NCBI GenBank assembly: GCA_027487485.1
Contig: JAIYDN010000101.1
Coordinates: forward strand, 1 to 64,000
DNA from: Planctomycetaceae bacterium
GTDB lineage: Bacteria; Planctomycetota; Planctomycetia; Pirellulales; Pirellulaceae
Reading direction: 5' to 3'
DNA length: 64,000 nucleotides
The notes beneath the pieces are model-generated. The model worked only from the letters and a program-made list of their open reading frames with translations, was not told where the DNA came from and ran no database searches. Below, piece after piece: positions 16,663 to 25,794 of the stretch. The position numbers and the translations under genes were made by a program. How positions within the stretch are numbered: position 1 is the first letter of the stretch; the number at the start of each line of letters is the position of its first letter.

Positions 16663-17265
16663 ATGTTTGATATACAAGTGCGCAAACTGATCGACCCGTG
16701 GCTGGATGGTGTTGCAGCGATGATTGTTCGAATGGGCTTAAGTGCCAACTCGATTACTTGGTTAGGTTTTCTGCTTGGAATCGGAGGGGCTATCTGCGTT
16801 GCCTTTCAATGCTATTCAGCTGGGTTTGTATTGGTGCTCGCAAATCGAATATTTGATGGCCTTGATGGAATGGTTGCGCGTAGAACCACTTCCTCCGATG
16901 TTGGCGGCTTTCTCGATATAGCGCTCGACATGATTTTTTACTCGAGCGTTCCATTCGGATTCGTTTTGAGCGAGCCACAAAATGCGGTCCCAGGCGCATT
17001 CTTGATTTTTAGCTTTTTTGGCACAGGCTCTTCATTTCTGACCTTCGCAATCATTTCGGCCAAGCGTGGGCAGACGACGGATACGACCGGAAAGAAATCC
17101 TTCTTTTACTCGGTTGGCTTGATCGAAGGGACAGAGACGGCGACGTTTTTGTTGGCTGTTTGCATGTTCCCGAGTTACTTCGCGATTGCCGCCTGGGTTT
17201 TTGGAGCGCTCTGTTGGTTGACGACCCTAACTAGGATTTGGGTTGCAACTCGCGAATTTCGTTAG
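16663..17265 (+). CDS. ynjF: CDP-alcohol phosphatidyltransferase family protein, YnjF-like
   Basis: This encodes 200 residues with about six membrane spans. The family motif is FDGLDGMVARRTTSSDVGG followed by FLDIALD: Asp65, Asp68, Gly69, Ala72, Arg73, Gly81, Asp85 and Asp89. Such enzymes move a phospho-alcohol group from CDP-diacylglycerol to another alcohol. E. coli YnjF is of this family and lies in the ynjBCD region, so the association is kept across phyla. It follows the ATPase by 47 bases and ends the operon. Confidence 0.87.
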   Translation: MFDIQVRKLIDPWLDGVAAMIVRMGLSANSITWLGFLLGIGGAICVAFQCYSAGFVLVLANRIFDGLDGMVARRTTSSDVGGFLDIALDMIFYSSVPFGFVLSEPQNAVPGAFLIFSFFGTGSSFLTFAIISAKRGQTTDTTGKKSFFYSVGLIEGTETATFLLAVCMFPSYFAIAAWVFGALCWLTTLTRIWVATREFR

Positions 17266-17371
17266 CTCAAAGACTTACTCACGTGTTGAATTGACCGTGA
17301 GCAATGGGACCAACGCAAATCCATTCCACTTTGTTCATCGATCAACGGTGCTATCTGATCTTGCTCATGAA

Positions 17372-17968
17372 CTATTCGCCTCGCAAAACTTCGGCGGTAC
17401 GTTGTTGTAGGGCTGGCACCACGTCTTGTGCGAACCAGGGATTGCGCCGAAGCCAAATGTTGTTGCGGGGGCTTGGATGCGGGAGTGGGACGGCGTTTGG
17501 CCAGTGATCTCGCCAGGCTTCAACGCGGCTCGTTACGGAACTAGATGCTTCAGGTAAATGATAGGCCTGCGCAAATTCTCCAATGACTAAGGTCAACTTC
17601 AAATTGTTTAGTCGACTCAGCAGTTTTTCTCTCCAAAGCGGAGCGCATTCGGTCCTTGGAGGCAGATCGCCGCTTGGTCCGGTGCCCGGATAACAGAACC
17701 CCATAGGCAAGATTGCGATTTGTGTGGAATCATAAAACACTTCCTTCGTTACGCCCATCCAATCTCGCAAGCGATCGCCGCTCGCGTCGTTAAATGGAAT
17801 TCCCGATTCGTGAACCTTGCGCCCAGGTGCTTGACCCGCAATCAAGATTTTCGCGCTTGGATGGTACTGAAGAACCGGGCGCGTGCCATGCGGTAGATGC
17901 ATCGAGCAATGTGTACAACCGCGCACTTCGGAAAGCAGCACTTTTACTTCATTCATGACAGGATTCAT
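17372..17968 (-). CDS. uracil-DNA glycosylase superfamily protein
   Basis: This encodes 198 residues from the ATG at 17968 (a GTG lies one codon earlier). The motif GQAPGRKVHESGIPFNDASG is the substrate-site loop of the UDG superfamily, and PHPSPRNN near residue 165 is the second catalytic loop. A CTHC pair near the N-terminus recalls the iron-sulfur families, but I cannot find a full four-cysteine set. It probably removes uracil or a related base. It is convergent with the previous operon. Confidence 0.8.
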   Translation of the reverse strand: MNPVMNEVKVLLSEVRGCTHCSMHLPHGTRPVLQYHPSAKILIAGQAPGRKVHESGIPFNDASGDRLRDWMGVTKEVFYDSTQIAILPMGFCYPGTGPSGDLPPRTECAPLWREKLLSRLNNLKLTLVIGEFAQAYHLPEASSSVTSRVEAWRDHWPNAVPLPHPSPRNNIWLRRNPWFAQDVVPALQQRTAEVLRGE

Positions 17969-18076
17969 CACGTAACTTTCGGCTTTTTGTGTATCCGCGT
18001 CTCGTCAAGGCGTGTAAGATCCGAGTCTCGAAGAGGCTTGGATTGCATGAAAGAGGTTAGACGTCCACTCCAACCA

Positions 18077-18457
18077 TTAAACTTTCTTTGACGACTTCCA
18101 ATGTTTGTTCGCCTTGAGCATGCAGGCGGCGTCTCCCTCTTTCTCCCACAGTGCCTTCGCATCGACTTCGGCATTCTTCAAGAACAACAGCAAAGTGCCG
18201 TCGACGACCTTGAAACTCTTTGGGTCAACAGGAAACTCTTTTTCGATGGAATGTCCAAACGCACACGATCCACCGAACGCTGGAACATACTTGGTTGGGT
18301 TTGCGACGAAAGCCGATTTTTGGCTTTCGTCGGCAAACTGATATTTTTCGCCGTCATAATCGGCATTGATTTCGGGATTGCCTTTTTCAGCGATCCCTTT
18401 ATCAAAGTAAGACACAGGGCTATATCCTTCTATGGCGACTTCAATCGTAACTGACAT
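18077..18457 (-). CDS. YHS-domain protein (cytosolic form 1)
   Basis: This encodes 126 residues from an ATG at 18457; AGGAGAAACAAC directly upstream decides this start over 18568. The domain reads GYSPVSYFDKGIAEKGNPEI, YQFADESQKSAFVANPTKY, then GGSCAFGHSIEKEFP and ending in DAKALWEKEGD. There is no signal peptide. It closely matches the protein at 26926-27315, and more distantly the exported one at 25795-26250. YHS domains are small, often linked to metals or heme, with no fixed reaction. Confidence 0.85.
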   Translation of the reverse strand: MSVTIEVAIEGYSPVSYFDKGIAEKGNPEINADYDGEKYQFADESQKSAFVANPTKYVPAFGGSCAFGHSIEKEFPVDPKSFKVVDGTLLLFLKNAEVDAKALWEKEGDAACMLKANKHWKSSKKV

Positions 18458-18582
18458 GTTGTTTCTCCTAACGAAAACGAAACTCGTGTGATGTGAACAG
18501 CAGGTCAAACGTTTGGCTTGCTGGACTAAAGATGCGGTGCAGTTCAACTTCCAACAGTTGACTTGCAAAATTTCATTTACGA

Positions 18583-18972
18583 TCAGTTGGCGGCGGCTAA
18601 CGATGGGTTTCTAACGCCTTGTTCATTCGCATTGAGAACAAACGTTACTGCCAACACGGCTGCTGCATTGGCCCAGTAGTACATCGAGTCTATGGTTGCA
18701 AAGCCGAGCGCCAAAGGTGCGACTGCAAAGGTCAAGCCAACCAATCGGTCGATGGCAACGTGGAACCAGTATGGCAACACACGCCACACACCTAATTCGT
18801 GATCCGTGAGAAGCGTCAAGACAAAGGCGGCAACTCCCGTGACCACGGACAACCATCGTGCAACGGGATTGGCGTCTCCAATCTGAAGGACGAATGGCAT
18901 TGCCATCAAGCTGATGGCGACAGGGTAGTCAAGAAACGCATGGACTTGACGGTTTACGAAACGTAGATTCAT
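18583..18972 (-). CDS. four-helix membrane protein, SPW-repeat-like
   Basis: This encodes 129 residues. It starts MNLRFVNRQVHAFLDYPVAI and has about four hydrophobic segments (15-32, 40-60, 75-95, 105-122). The spacing and the HAFLDYPVA opening recall small SPW-repeat-type membrane proteins, but I am not sure of the family. It is on the same strand as the YHS gene, 125 bases before it, and the two may share a transcript. Confidence 0.65.
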   Translation of the reverse strand: MNLRFVNRQVHAFLDYPVAISLMAMPFVLQIGDANPVARWLSVVTGVAAFVLTLLTDHELGVWRVLPYWFHVAIDRLVGLTFAVAPLALGFATIDSMYYWANAAAVLAVTFVLNANEQGVRNPSLAAAN

Positions 18973-19120
18973 GATCGAACTCCAAGAGCAAAAGTTTTTA
19001 ACTTCAAAAACGGTCGTCTGTAGGCAAAACCAGAGTCAATCGCGGTGTTGTTCGTGGCCATTCCAGGCCCACTCGATTGCGATTGTCTTGGTTTCGTGCC
19101 CACAGTCTGTGACCACACAT

Positions 19121-19159
19121 TGAAGACGCGGTTACGTAAGATGTCTTACGGAGTAGATT
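19121..19159. promoter_or_regulatory. element like the sigma-gene upstream motif
   Basis: TGAAGACGCGGTTAC followed by GTCTTACGGAG closely resembles TGAAGACGCGGTCAC...GTCTTACGAAG at 36728-36762, just before the intact sigma gene. Here it also contains a perfect palindrome, CGTAAGA-TG-TCTTACG (19135-19150). No sigma gene follows it. It could be a target promoter for such a sigma factor. Confidence 0.4.
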
Positions 19160-19211
19160 GCGTTGGAACAGCACCCCACTGGAAAGGGCCAAAATGCGAC
19201 GCATGAAATTG

Positions 19212-19460
19212 CTATTGATCGCGACTGTCGAAGAGATTCCGAACTTCAATTCTGTCGACAAATCGCCTTCCGTGGCCGTGGCGTTTGCACGATTCGATCG
19301 ATGTCTGTCGAGAATAGAAAGATTCGGCAATTCCGGTCACGTGTATTTCGTCCTCCACAATCGAAATGCTTAGGCCTCGCAATGATGGACGAATTCCCTG
19401 AAGTCTCTCTCGAATCTCCTCCTTGACTTGGTCAATTGAAAGTTCCAGTCCAGATATCAT
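19212..19460 (-). CDS. BON-like domain protein
   Basis: This encodes 82 residues from the ATG at 19460; the frame is open further up to 19664 with an alternative ATG at 19625. The part LRGLSISIVEDEIHVTGIAE, then a helix and FVDRIEVRN, has the beta-alpha-beta layout of BON domains, which bind membranes or ligands. The start is uncertain because no strong ribosome site is visible. Confidence 0.45.
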   Translation of the reverse strand: MISGLELSIDQVKEEIRERLQGIRPSLRGLSISIVEDEIHVTGIAESFYSRQTSIESCKRHGHGRRFVDRIEVRNLFDSRDQ

Positions 19461-20071
19461 TTTCTTTGTATCTCTCGAAGTTACCGAATGGGTTCTATAA
19501 GTTGTAGTGAGGTTCAACGAAGCGATTCGAAGCCATTTGGTCCTGTCGAACGACAGTGAAACCGCTTCCGGAATTCGCCCTGAGCGGACTTGAATACAAG
19601 TCTCTTTTTCTAAACTGGCCTTCATGTTGATGCGTCGTTCCAAGAGGCCGTCATTTCGCGTCACGGAAAGAAACGGCTACGTAGTTGAGAGACATAGCCT
19701 AATTCTCTGAATCGGGTGTTTCCATCTGCCTTTAGTTGTAGGTTCGATTACACAGATACCGTTTTGGTGTCCCTCAATCTATTCGACGCAGTTTCAGAAC
19801 TAGTTTCCTTGGCAACAGTTTGTGTTCGAGGAATGTGCTGGCCCGCTTCAAGACTTCGACGACGAAAAAACAACTACTCTGAGGGAGGATTTTGTCGTTC
19901 CATTTGCGCAGACACGTTGTTTTCGGACTGCCTTGACCTAGAATATGGTGGCTCACACCATGGTTTTTCTGCGTTCTAGGTTTGCTTTACACTCTCGGTT
20001 TGCTTTGTCACCGTTCCGAAAATCCCACAAGATATCAAGCGTTTGACACCTAAGGTAATTGCTAAGCGACT
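19461..20071. other. stretch without a supported gene
   Basis: Open frames occur on both strands but none has a recognisable motif or ribosome binding site. The part 19461-19664 may be the upstream portion of the BON-like gene. The region before 20072 should contain the promoter of the histidine kinase gene. Confidence 0.4.
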
Positions 20072-22471
20072 ATGTCCGATTCAGTCCCGAAAGTGAACGC
20101 CCACCAACTTAGTATTGAGCACGATCTATTGAGTGTGGCAAGCGATTTGGATTTGTCGACCATTGGTAGCAGGTCGTTAGTCGATCGGTTTCTCCGTCAC
20201 ATTCGAATCGCGACGAAGACCCAAGCGGTTCATTTTTTTCGTCGTTCCAAAAAAGACTGCTTGATTGCAGTGGCGGTCGATAGCAATGATCCGGAGGATT
20301 CAGCAGAGTTAGCGAGATGCGTGCATTCTGCGACGACAGAATCGATCGCAGCTTCGAGAATTTTTTTTGAGCAATTGTTGAGCAAAGGTGGGCCGACCGA
20401 GCTTGACTTAATGGACAACGCCGTACGACGTTCGATCCCACGGGCTTCGATTGAGTGGCATGACCTATTCGGTGCCAAGTGGGCTTTCTGTTGTCCCATG
20501 ATGGCTGGGGATCGTGCCATCGGCCTTCTGTGTCTTAGGACGTGCGACCCTTCTGGATTTTCCGATGCGACAAAAATTGCAGCTCAGACCTATGCGCACC
20601 AATTGGCTCTATTAGAAACCACCGAAACTCGCCACGAGCGCGAACTGCACGTTGACGAGGAAGACATCAATCAGAGACATGCTTCGATTTCAAGGTTGTT
20701 CGCTACGATAGGTGACGCCTTCAACTATCTTTTGTCGGATCGCGATTTTGAAAGAGGATTGAGATCCTCAGTTGAAATACTCGGCCAAGGAATGAACATT
20801 GGTCGCATCTATGTTGGCCGACAATTTATTGAAAGCGATCAATGGATGATTACAGCGGAATGGCATCGAGATGTTAGTTTTTACTCTCCGAAGTTCTCGG
20901 TTGGTAGTCATATCGATGAAGTTGATTTCCCGAACGCGACATTGCCTCTGGTGTCGTATCGGCCTTTCGCAGCAAACGAACCAAAGGCAGATTCTTGTCA
21001 ACGGATTGAAGACAAGTTCGAAGATCCACCGCAAATTCTGAGCGAGCTCGTTCTTCCGATCATCATTGATAGCGTAACGTGTGGTTGCATCGGATTCCAA
21101 GACTTTTCGCACTCTTATGAATGGTCCGAGCCTGAGATTGAAGTTTTGCGAATGGTTGCTCAGGTCGTCGCATCGGCAATTCAACGTGCCGAGGCAGAGA
21201 AAATCCATGCAGATCGTCTCGCGGCCGAGCGAATGTTGGCCTTCGAACGACGCGTAATGGAGCAAGAGCGATTCGCTGTCGAAAGAGCGAGACAGTTTTC
21301 GCATGCGAACAAAGTTCTCGTCAAATCACTGGAGAGCTTCACTTCAGACGTGACTCCCGATGCATTCATGGACTTGATGCTGACAAAGCTTGCGAGGGCA
21401 CTTGAAGTTCCCATGGTAGAATTGTGGTATGGCTATGAAGACGAGAATCGACTCTATCCAGGCCCCTGCTTCTATGCGGACAAAATGATTGATCCAGAGG
21501 CTTCCGAAAATCCGCTTGCGAGTTCCGGCCTATCAAGACCGAAAGCTTTTGTGTTGCATGGCTCGGATTCTGGTCTCGAAGAATGGATATGCGAGCCACT
21601 TTCAGATTGTCAAGAGATTCCAAGCGAACTTGCCCAATGGTATGACTCAACATTTGCTGTTCAAAAGCTGATCGGATTGCCGCTCGTAGTTGGTCATCAA
21701 TTGATCGGAGCTGTATTTGCTTGTGCCCCGAAAGGGCATCAGCATCTTCCATCGCAGGTGGAGTTAGCGCAATCGCTGGCGATTCAGTTGGGGCTAATCA
21801 TGCAAATGGAACGATTGACCGAACGTGATCGAACGTTGGCCATGGTACAAGAGCGGACACGAATGGCCCGCGAAATTCATGACACGCTTGCTCAGGGGTT
21901 CGTAGCGGTCTTGCAACAGTTTCAATCGATCCTAACATCAATCGACTCGGAGCCCGCTTTGGCAAGAAAGATAGCAGAGCGCGGTGTTCGTCTAGCACGC
22001 AACAGTCTGGAAGAAGCTCGGCAGGCCGTCAAGCTGCTTCGTGACCATCGGAATGTTTCGTCCGACCTTTTGGGGCGGCTTGAGCAGCTTTTTGACCAAG
22101 AGAATGACAAAGGATTTCCAACAGTCCGATTCGAGAGTAGTCTGTCGAATTGTGAGGAGTCGCAAGAGTTGGCTGATCAAGTCACTCGAATCGTATCCGA
22201 AGCGGTTCAGAACGCAAGGAATCACTCAAAATCGCAGTCGATAGCCGTGAGGTTTTTTGAGGTCGATCGCCGGAGGAAATTAGAGGTGCAAGACTACGGA
22301 ATTGGATTTGATACTGGGACTGTTCGTGAAGGTCGCTTTGGACTGGTCGGAATGAAAGAACGAGCAGCAACAGTCAATGCAGCGCTGGAAATCCATAGCA
22401 CCGTAGGCAAAGGGACAACGGTGGTGGTATCCTGGGCCATCGAAAGCATTACCATGGATTTGGAAAATTAA
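20072..22471 (+). CDS. GAF-domain sensor histidine kinase, NarL family type
   Basis: This encodes 799 residues with no membrane span, so it is cytosolic. Three GAF-like regions are suggested: about 20-190, 215-385 and 420-590, with a coiled coil near 385-425. The HisKA_3 box MAREIHDTLAQGF carries the phosphorylated His603. The ATPase has EAVQNARNHS (N box), DYGIGFD near 741-747 (G1) and FGLVGMKERA (G2). This is the NarX/DesK type that partners with NarL/LuxR-type regulators. The only such regulator in the window is at 28260-28913, 5.8 kb away on the same strand. Confidence 0.9.
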   Translation: MSDSVPKVNAHQLSIEHDLLSVASDLDLSTIGSRSLVDRFLRHIRIATKTQAVHFFRRSKKDCLIAVAVDSNDPEDSAELARCVHSATTESIAASRIFFEQLLSKGGPTELDLMDNAVRRSIPRASIEWHDLFGAKWAFCCPMMAGDRAIGLLCLRTCDPSGFSDATKIAAQTYAHQLALLETTETRHERELHVDEEDINQRHASISRLFATIGDAFNYLLSDRDFERGLRSSVEILGQGMNIGRIYVGRQFIESDQWMITAEWHRDVSFYSPKFSVGSHIDEVDFPNATLPLVSYRPFAANEPKADSCQRIEDKFEDPPQILSELVLPIIIDSVTCGCIGFQDFSHSYEWSEPEIEVLRMVAQVVASAIQRAEAEKIHADRLAAERMLAFERRVMEQERFAVERARQFSHANKVLVKSLESFTSDVTPDAFMDLMLTKLARALEVPMVELWYGYEDENRLYPGPCFYADKMIDPEASENPLASSGLSRPKAFVLHGSDSGLEEWICEPLSDCQEIPSELAQWYDSTFAVQKLIGLPLVVGHQLIGAVFACAPKGHQHLPSQVELAQSLAIQLGLIMQMERLTERDRTLAMVQERTRMAREIHDTLAQGFVAVLQQFQSILTSIDSEPALARKIAERGVRLARNSLEEARQAVKLLRDHRNVSSDLLGRLEQLFDQENDKGFPTVRFESSLSNCEESQELADQVTRIVSEAVQNARNHSKSQSIAVRFFEVDRRRKLEVQDYGIGFDTGTVREGRFGLVGMKERAATVNAALEIHSTVGKGTTVVVSWAIESITMDLEN

Positions 22472-22576
22472 TTGACCAACTCAGCCAAAGGATTGATAAA
22501 GAGCCGTGCTGGATCGGTAACAATTTGTAGCGAATGGTTAGGCTGCATAACGCTGCCATTGACCGTTTTAGGCTTT

Positions 22577-22699
22577 TTAAAATACTTCAAAACACATTCG
22601 TTCGTCGTGAGTAAGCACCTGAGCAAACGTATCTTCGCATTTTTCACATAGCAGCGTCTGCCCGAAACGCTGATTGCAGCAAGTCTCGCAGAAACTTGA
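22577..22699 (-). other. possible zinc-ribbon gene fragment
   Basis: In one minus-strand frame a 40-residue stretch reads FCETCCNQRFGQTLLCEKCE and continues to a stop at 22577. Two CxxC pairs 11 residues apart look like a zinc ribbon. A stop just upstream (near 22700) leaves no start codon in frame, so if real it is a remnant. The rest of 22472-22793 holds nothing else I can support. Confidence 0.3.
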
Positions 22700-22793
22700 C
22701 TAAGTGTTTGGCACATTCCCTATTTCTTGAGTGTTTAGAGATCTTTCGTTTGTTCCAGTCACAACAATTCGACACTTCCACGAGCGCAAGCAC

Positions 22794-23402
22794 ATGATAC
22801 CTGATGATGACCAAAATGAGGGTGACATTTTCTCGCAACAATACATTGCGGAGTATCTCGATTTCCTGAATGGATTGGCAAAACTAATGCTTTTGCGCGA
22901 ACATCCGCAAACGCGGACGCCTGCGGACGTCGTCCGAGAAACGCTTGGTCTAGCCAAATCAAGATGGCATCTCTATCAGGGGAGAAGCCGTTCGGACTTT
23001 GCCATTTGGCTGCGAGAGATTTTGGTCGATGTTATGGGTACGAATGCATCAGTAGCATCGAACGAACAATCCATCGAATTGGAATCACTTCTTGCGTCGA
23101 AAACGCATCAGAGTACGCACAGTTCCGATTCAAGCTGGAAGAGCTTAATCGAAGAGATGCAACCTTCTTCAACTTCAACCGAGGAGCAAGTCGAGTTACG
23201 ATTTCTAATCGCTGAGGCGATTACGAGATTACCTGAGTCCGAGCAGGAAGCAGTTATTCTTAAGTTCCTCGGAGGGCTCAAACTCAGTCAAGTTGCAAGT
23301 GCTTTGGGACGGAGCAAAGTCGCGACGGCGTCGTTGCTCAGAATCGGAATACAGACGCTGCGAAGATCAATCGATAGGACTATTGATGTGTCAACGGAAT
23401 AG
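22794..23402 (+). CDS. sigma-70 family (ECF-like) RNA polymerase sigma factor
   Basis: This encodes 202 residues from the ATG at 22794; an upstream GTG at 22731 is possible. Region 2 is weak but present (DFLNGLAKLMLLREHPQ ... DFAIWLREILVDVM). Region 4 is clear: ITRLPESEQEAVILKFLGGL, LSQVASALGRSKVATASLLR. A long polar linker (about 100-140) separates them. This is the divergent ECF type common in planctomycetes. No anti-sigma gene is adjacent. Confidence 0.75.
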   Translation: MIPDDDQNEGDIFSQQYIAEYLDFLNGLAKLMLLREHPQTRTPADVVRETLGLAKSRWHLYQGRSRSDFAIWLREILVDVMGTNASVASNEQSIELESLLASKTHQSTHSSDSSWKSLIEEMQPSSTSTEEQVELRFLIAEAITRLPESEQEAVILKFLGGLKLSQVASALGRSKVATASLLRIGIQTLRRSIDRTIDVSTE

Positions 23403-23411
23403 TCGAAAGGA

Positions 23412-24923
23412 TCATCGCGTCCACTTTAGCCATTTACCCATAAGCGATTTCACGGTTGGCGAAAGCCGAGTGCGATTGAACTGATCACCTAGTTTTCGAA
23501 TGGCCTCCGCTTGTGTTGGATAGGGATGAATGATCGAGGCAATCTTCTTTAGGCCTATTTTGTGTTTCATCGCCAAAACCAATTCTCCGATCATGTCTCC
23601 TGCGTTGGCAGCCACGATCGTCGCGCCGAGGATCTGATCGGACTTTTTTGAACAGTAGACTCTCGCGTATCCGTTGGTTTGACCATCCAAAATCGCTCGG
23701 TCCACTGCGGTAAACGGCTGAGTAAAGGATCGAATGTCGATGTGGCTTTGCAGCTCTGAGTGCGTCATCCCAACGTGTGCTATTTCGGGCGACGTATAGG
23801 TGCACCACGGAATCAGTAGCTTGCTCATTCGTGCTCTACCCAGGAAGAGCGAGTTTTGAATGACGATTCTTGCCATGAAGTCCGCAGCGTGCGTAAACTT
23901 GTATCGCGAACAGATGTCTCCTGCCGCAAAAATCTTCGGATTCGAAGTCCTCAAGCAGTCGTCTACAGTTACACCCGCGTCCGTAAATTCGACATCCGCG
24001 TTTTCCAATTCGAGTCCATCAAGGTTCGGTACTCTTCCCACACCCAGCAAAACAGCGTCCCACTCGAGCCGCAGTTCTTTGCCGTTATGTCGTACCAACA
24101 TCGATTTAACTCCGTCGATGGATTCGGCACGAATTGCAGTCGCTTGTTCCAAAATCGTGACTCCATCGTCAAGCAATGACTGATTGACAATCTTTGCCGC
24201 ATCTTCTTCTTCGCGAGGGAGGATACGTGAACTTCTCTCTAGGATTGTCACGGCCGCTCCAAATGTTGCAAAACATTGTGCAAGTTCGGTTCCGATAGGG
24301 CCAGCACCGATGACGATCAACTTCTTTGGCAATTTCGTGAGCGAAAAAACCGTTTCGTTGGTTAGGTAACCCAATTCCGCAAGGCCCGGCACATCCGTTG
24401 GCGCAGCGCGAGCGCCGCTTGCTATGACGGCACTCTTGAATGGCAATCGTTGTCCGTCCACTTCAATCGTTTGATTATCGACAAAGGAACCTTGTCCAAA
24501 GAAGACGTCGACACCTAGAGACTTGAATCGCTCCGCTGAGTCATGATGACTCATCGATGACCGTAAGCGACGCATCCGCTCCATGATTCGTTCGAAATCT
24601 ACAGTCTGATTATCCGCTTTGATTCCATATGCGATGGCTCGCTTTGCCTCTGCGATGCTGCGGGCTGCACCGATGAGTGCTTTAGATGGGACGCAACCGA
24701 CGTTGAGACAGTCGCCACCCATCGATCCTCGTTCGATCAACGCGACTTTTGCACCTAACCCAGCTGCGCCAGCGGCGGTCACTAGCCCAGCAGTCCCGGC
24801 ACCGATCACAACTAAGTTGTATCGCCCCTGGCTAATTGGATTCTGCCAACTTGTTGGATGAACATTTTGCAATAGCCGTTCGTTATGCTCATCTCGAGGC
24901 TCTAGAAACAAAGGCAAGTTCAA
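23412..24923 (-). CDS. FAD-dependent pyridine nucleotide-disulfide oxidoreductase (MerA-like core)
   Basis: This encodes 503 residues. FAD motif VVIGAGTAGLVTAAGAAGLG is at about 38-57. The redox-active pair is in GGDCLNVGCVPSK (Cys72, Cys77). The NAD motif is VIGAGPIGTELAQCFATFG. The C-terminal HPYPTQAEAIRK gives the catalytic His of the family. There is no N-terminal metal-binding domain and no C-terminal Cys pair, so true mercuric reductase activity is doubtful. Its ATG overlaps the stop of the TVP38 gene, a pairing seen in many bacteria. Confidence 0.88.
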   Translation of the reverse strand: MNLPLFLEPRDEHNERLLQNVHPTSWQNPISQGRYNLVVIGAGTAGLVTAAGAAGLGAKVALIERGSMGGDCLNVGCVPSKALIGAARSIAEAKRAIAYGIKADNQTVDFERIMERMRRLRSSMSHHDSAERFKSLGVDVFFGQGSFVDNQTIEVDGQRLPFKSAVIASGARAAPTDVPGLAELGYLTNETVFSLTKLPKKLIVIGAGPIGTELAQCFATFGAAVTILERSSRILPREEEDAAKIVNQSLLDDGVTILEQATAIRAESIDGVKSMLVRHNGKELRLEWDAVLLGVGRVPNLDGLELENADVEFTDAGVTVDDCLRTSNPKIFAAGDICSRYKFTHAADFMARIVIQNSLFLGRARMSKLLIPWCTYTSPEIAHVGMTHSELQSHIDIRSFTQPFTAVDRAILDGQTNGYARVYCSKKSDQILGATIVAANAGDMIGELVLAMKHKIGLKKIASIIHPYPTQAEAIRKLGDQFNRTRLSPTVKSLMGKWLKWTR

Positions 24924-25681
24924 GATGGGACCTCTTCATTCGATTTGTGTTGCATTGCAACGATCACTTTCTTGGCGACTAAGGGGAAGATGCCTAGAAT
25001 CGCAAACGCGACCAAAACTTGCCACGATATAATTCTCCCTGGACCGTGATTGGCGATGTCCTGAAGGCTTGGAATATTCGAGCCTGCGTAAACGTAAGCG
25101 ATGGTTCCAGGAAGCATGCCGAGCTGGCTGACCCACCAGAATGTACGAGTGCGTATCTTCGTAAGCCCCATCAGCAAGTTTACGACAAAGAACGGGAACA
25201 CGGGAACGAGTCGCAGCGAGAACAAGTAAAACGCTCCTTCGCGATCCAAAGCGTCGTTCATAGTCTTAAGTTTACTACCGAAGCGATTTTGTACCCAGCC
25301 TCCGAGCAAGAATCGACTCATTAAGAACGCAAGAGTCGCGCCAATCGATGAACCGAAGCTAACGGCGACCAACGCCTCCCAAAATCCGAAATACCAGCCA
25401 AAGACAAGCGTCATGACAGCAGCTCCCGGGAGCGAAAATCCTGTTACTGCGATGTATACAAACAATGCTATTCCGAGTGCGCGAAAGTGATAGTTGTATA
25501 GATAGTCCTTAAGAAACGATTCGCGCTCGACAAGATAGTCGAGAGACAACAAATGGGAGTAACGCCAATAAACAGCGGCAGCCGCTCCAATGATGCATAC
25601 GAGGAAAACTAGCTTCCATACTATCGATCCCTTGACGTCCAGGGCTGGTTCAGGAGGTGCTACGTCGTCGGAAGTGTTCAT
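24920..25681 (-). CDS. TVP38/TMEM64 family membrane protein
   Basis: This encodes 253 residues. About five to six hydrophobic spans are present. The family core is FSLPGAAVMTLVFGWYFGFW ... GSSIGATLAFLMSRF, and later LRLVPVFPFFVVNLLMGLT. These belong to the VTT/DedA-like superfamily, thought to act in lipid scrambling or small-solute movement. Its stop overlaps the start of the disulfide oxidoreductase (ATGA-type), so the two are translated together. Confidence 0.88.
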   Translation of the reverse strand: MNTSDDVAPPEPALDVKGSIVWKLVFLVCIIGAAAAVYWRYSHLLSLDYLVERESFLKDYLYNYHFRALGIALFVYIAVTGFSLPGAAVMTLVFGWYFGFWEALVAVSFGSSIGATLAFLMSRFLLGGWVQNRFGSKLKTMNDALDREGAFYLFSLRLVPVFPFFVVNLLMGLTKIRTRTFWWVSQLGMLPGTIAYVYAGSNIPSLQDIANHGPGRIISWQVLVAFAILGIFPLVAKKVIVAMQHKSNEEVPS

Positions 25682-25732
25682 GCGAATCTCAATTGGGATG
25701 ATGATTGGAGAAGTTGCTAAGGCCCTGCAAGC

Positions 25733-25765
25733 AAAGGACGGAGCAGGTTTCCCACTCCGTCCTTT
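25733..25765 (-). terminator. hairpin between YHS and TVP38 genes
   Basis: AAAGGACGGAG and CTCCGTCCTTT form a perfect 11-bp stem with an 11-base loop. It lies 30 bases past the stop of the exported YHS gene and before the TVP38 start, on the same strand. The minus-strand stem ends in TTT. Confidence 0.7.
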
Positions 25766-25794
25766 ATCGTTGCATGCGAATCGTCTATGCCGAT

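Noticed and set aside
23412-24923. Mercuric reductase
   Set aside because: The C-terminal Cys pair and N-terminal metal domain are missing; only the common core is present.
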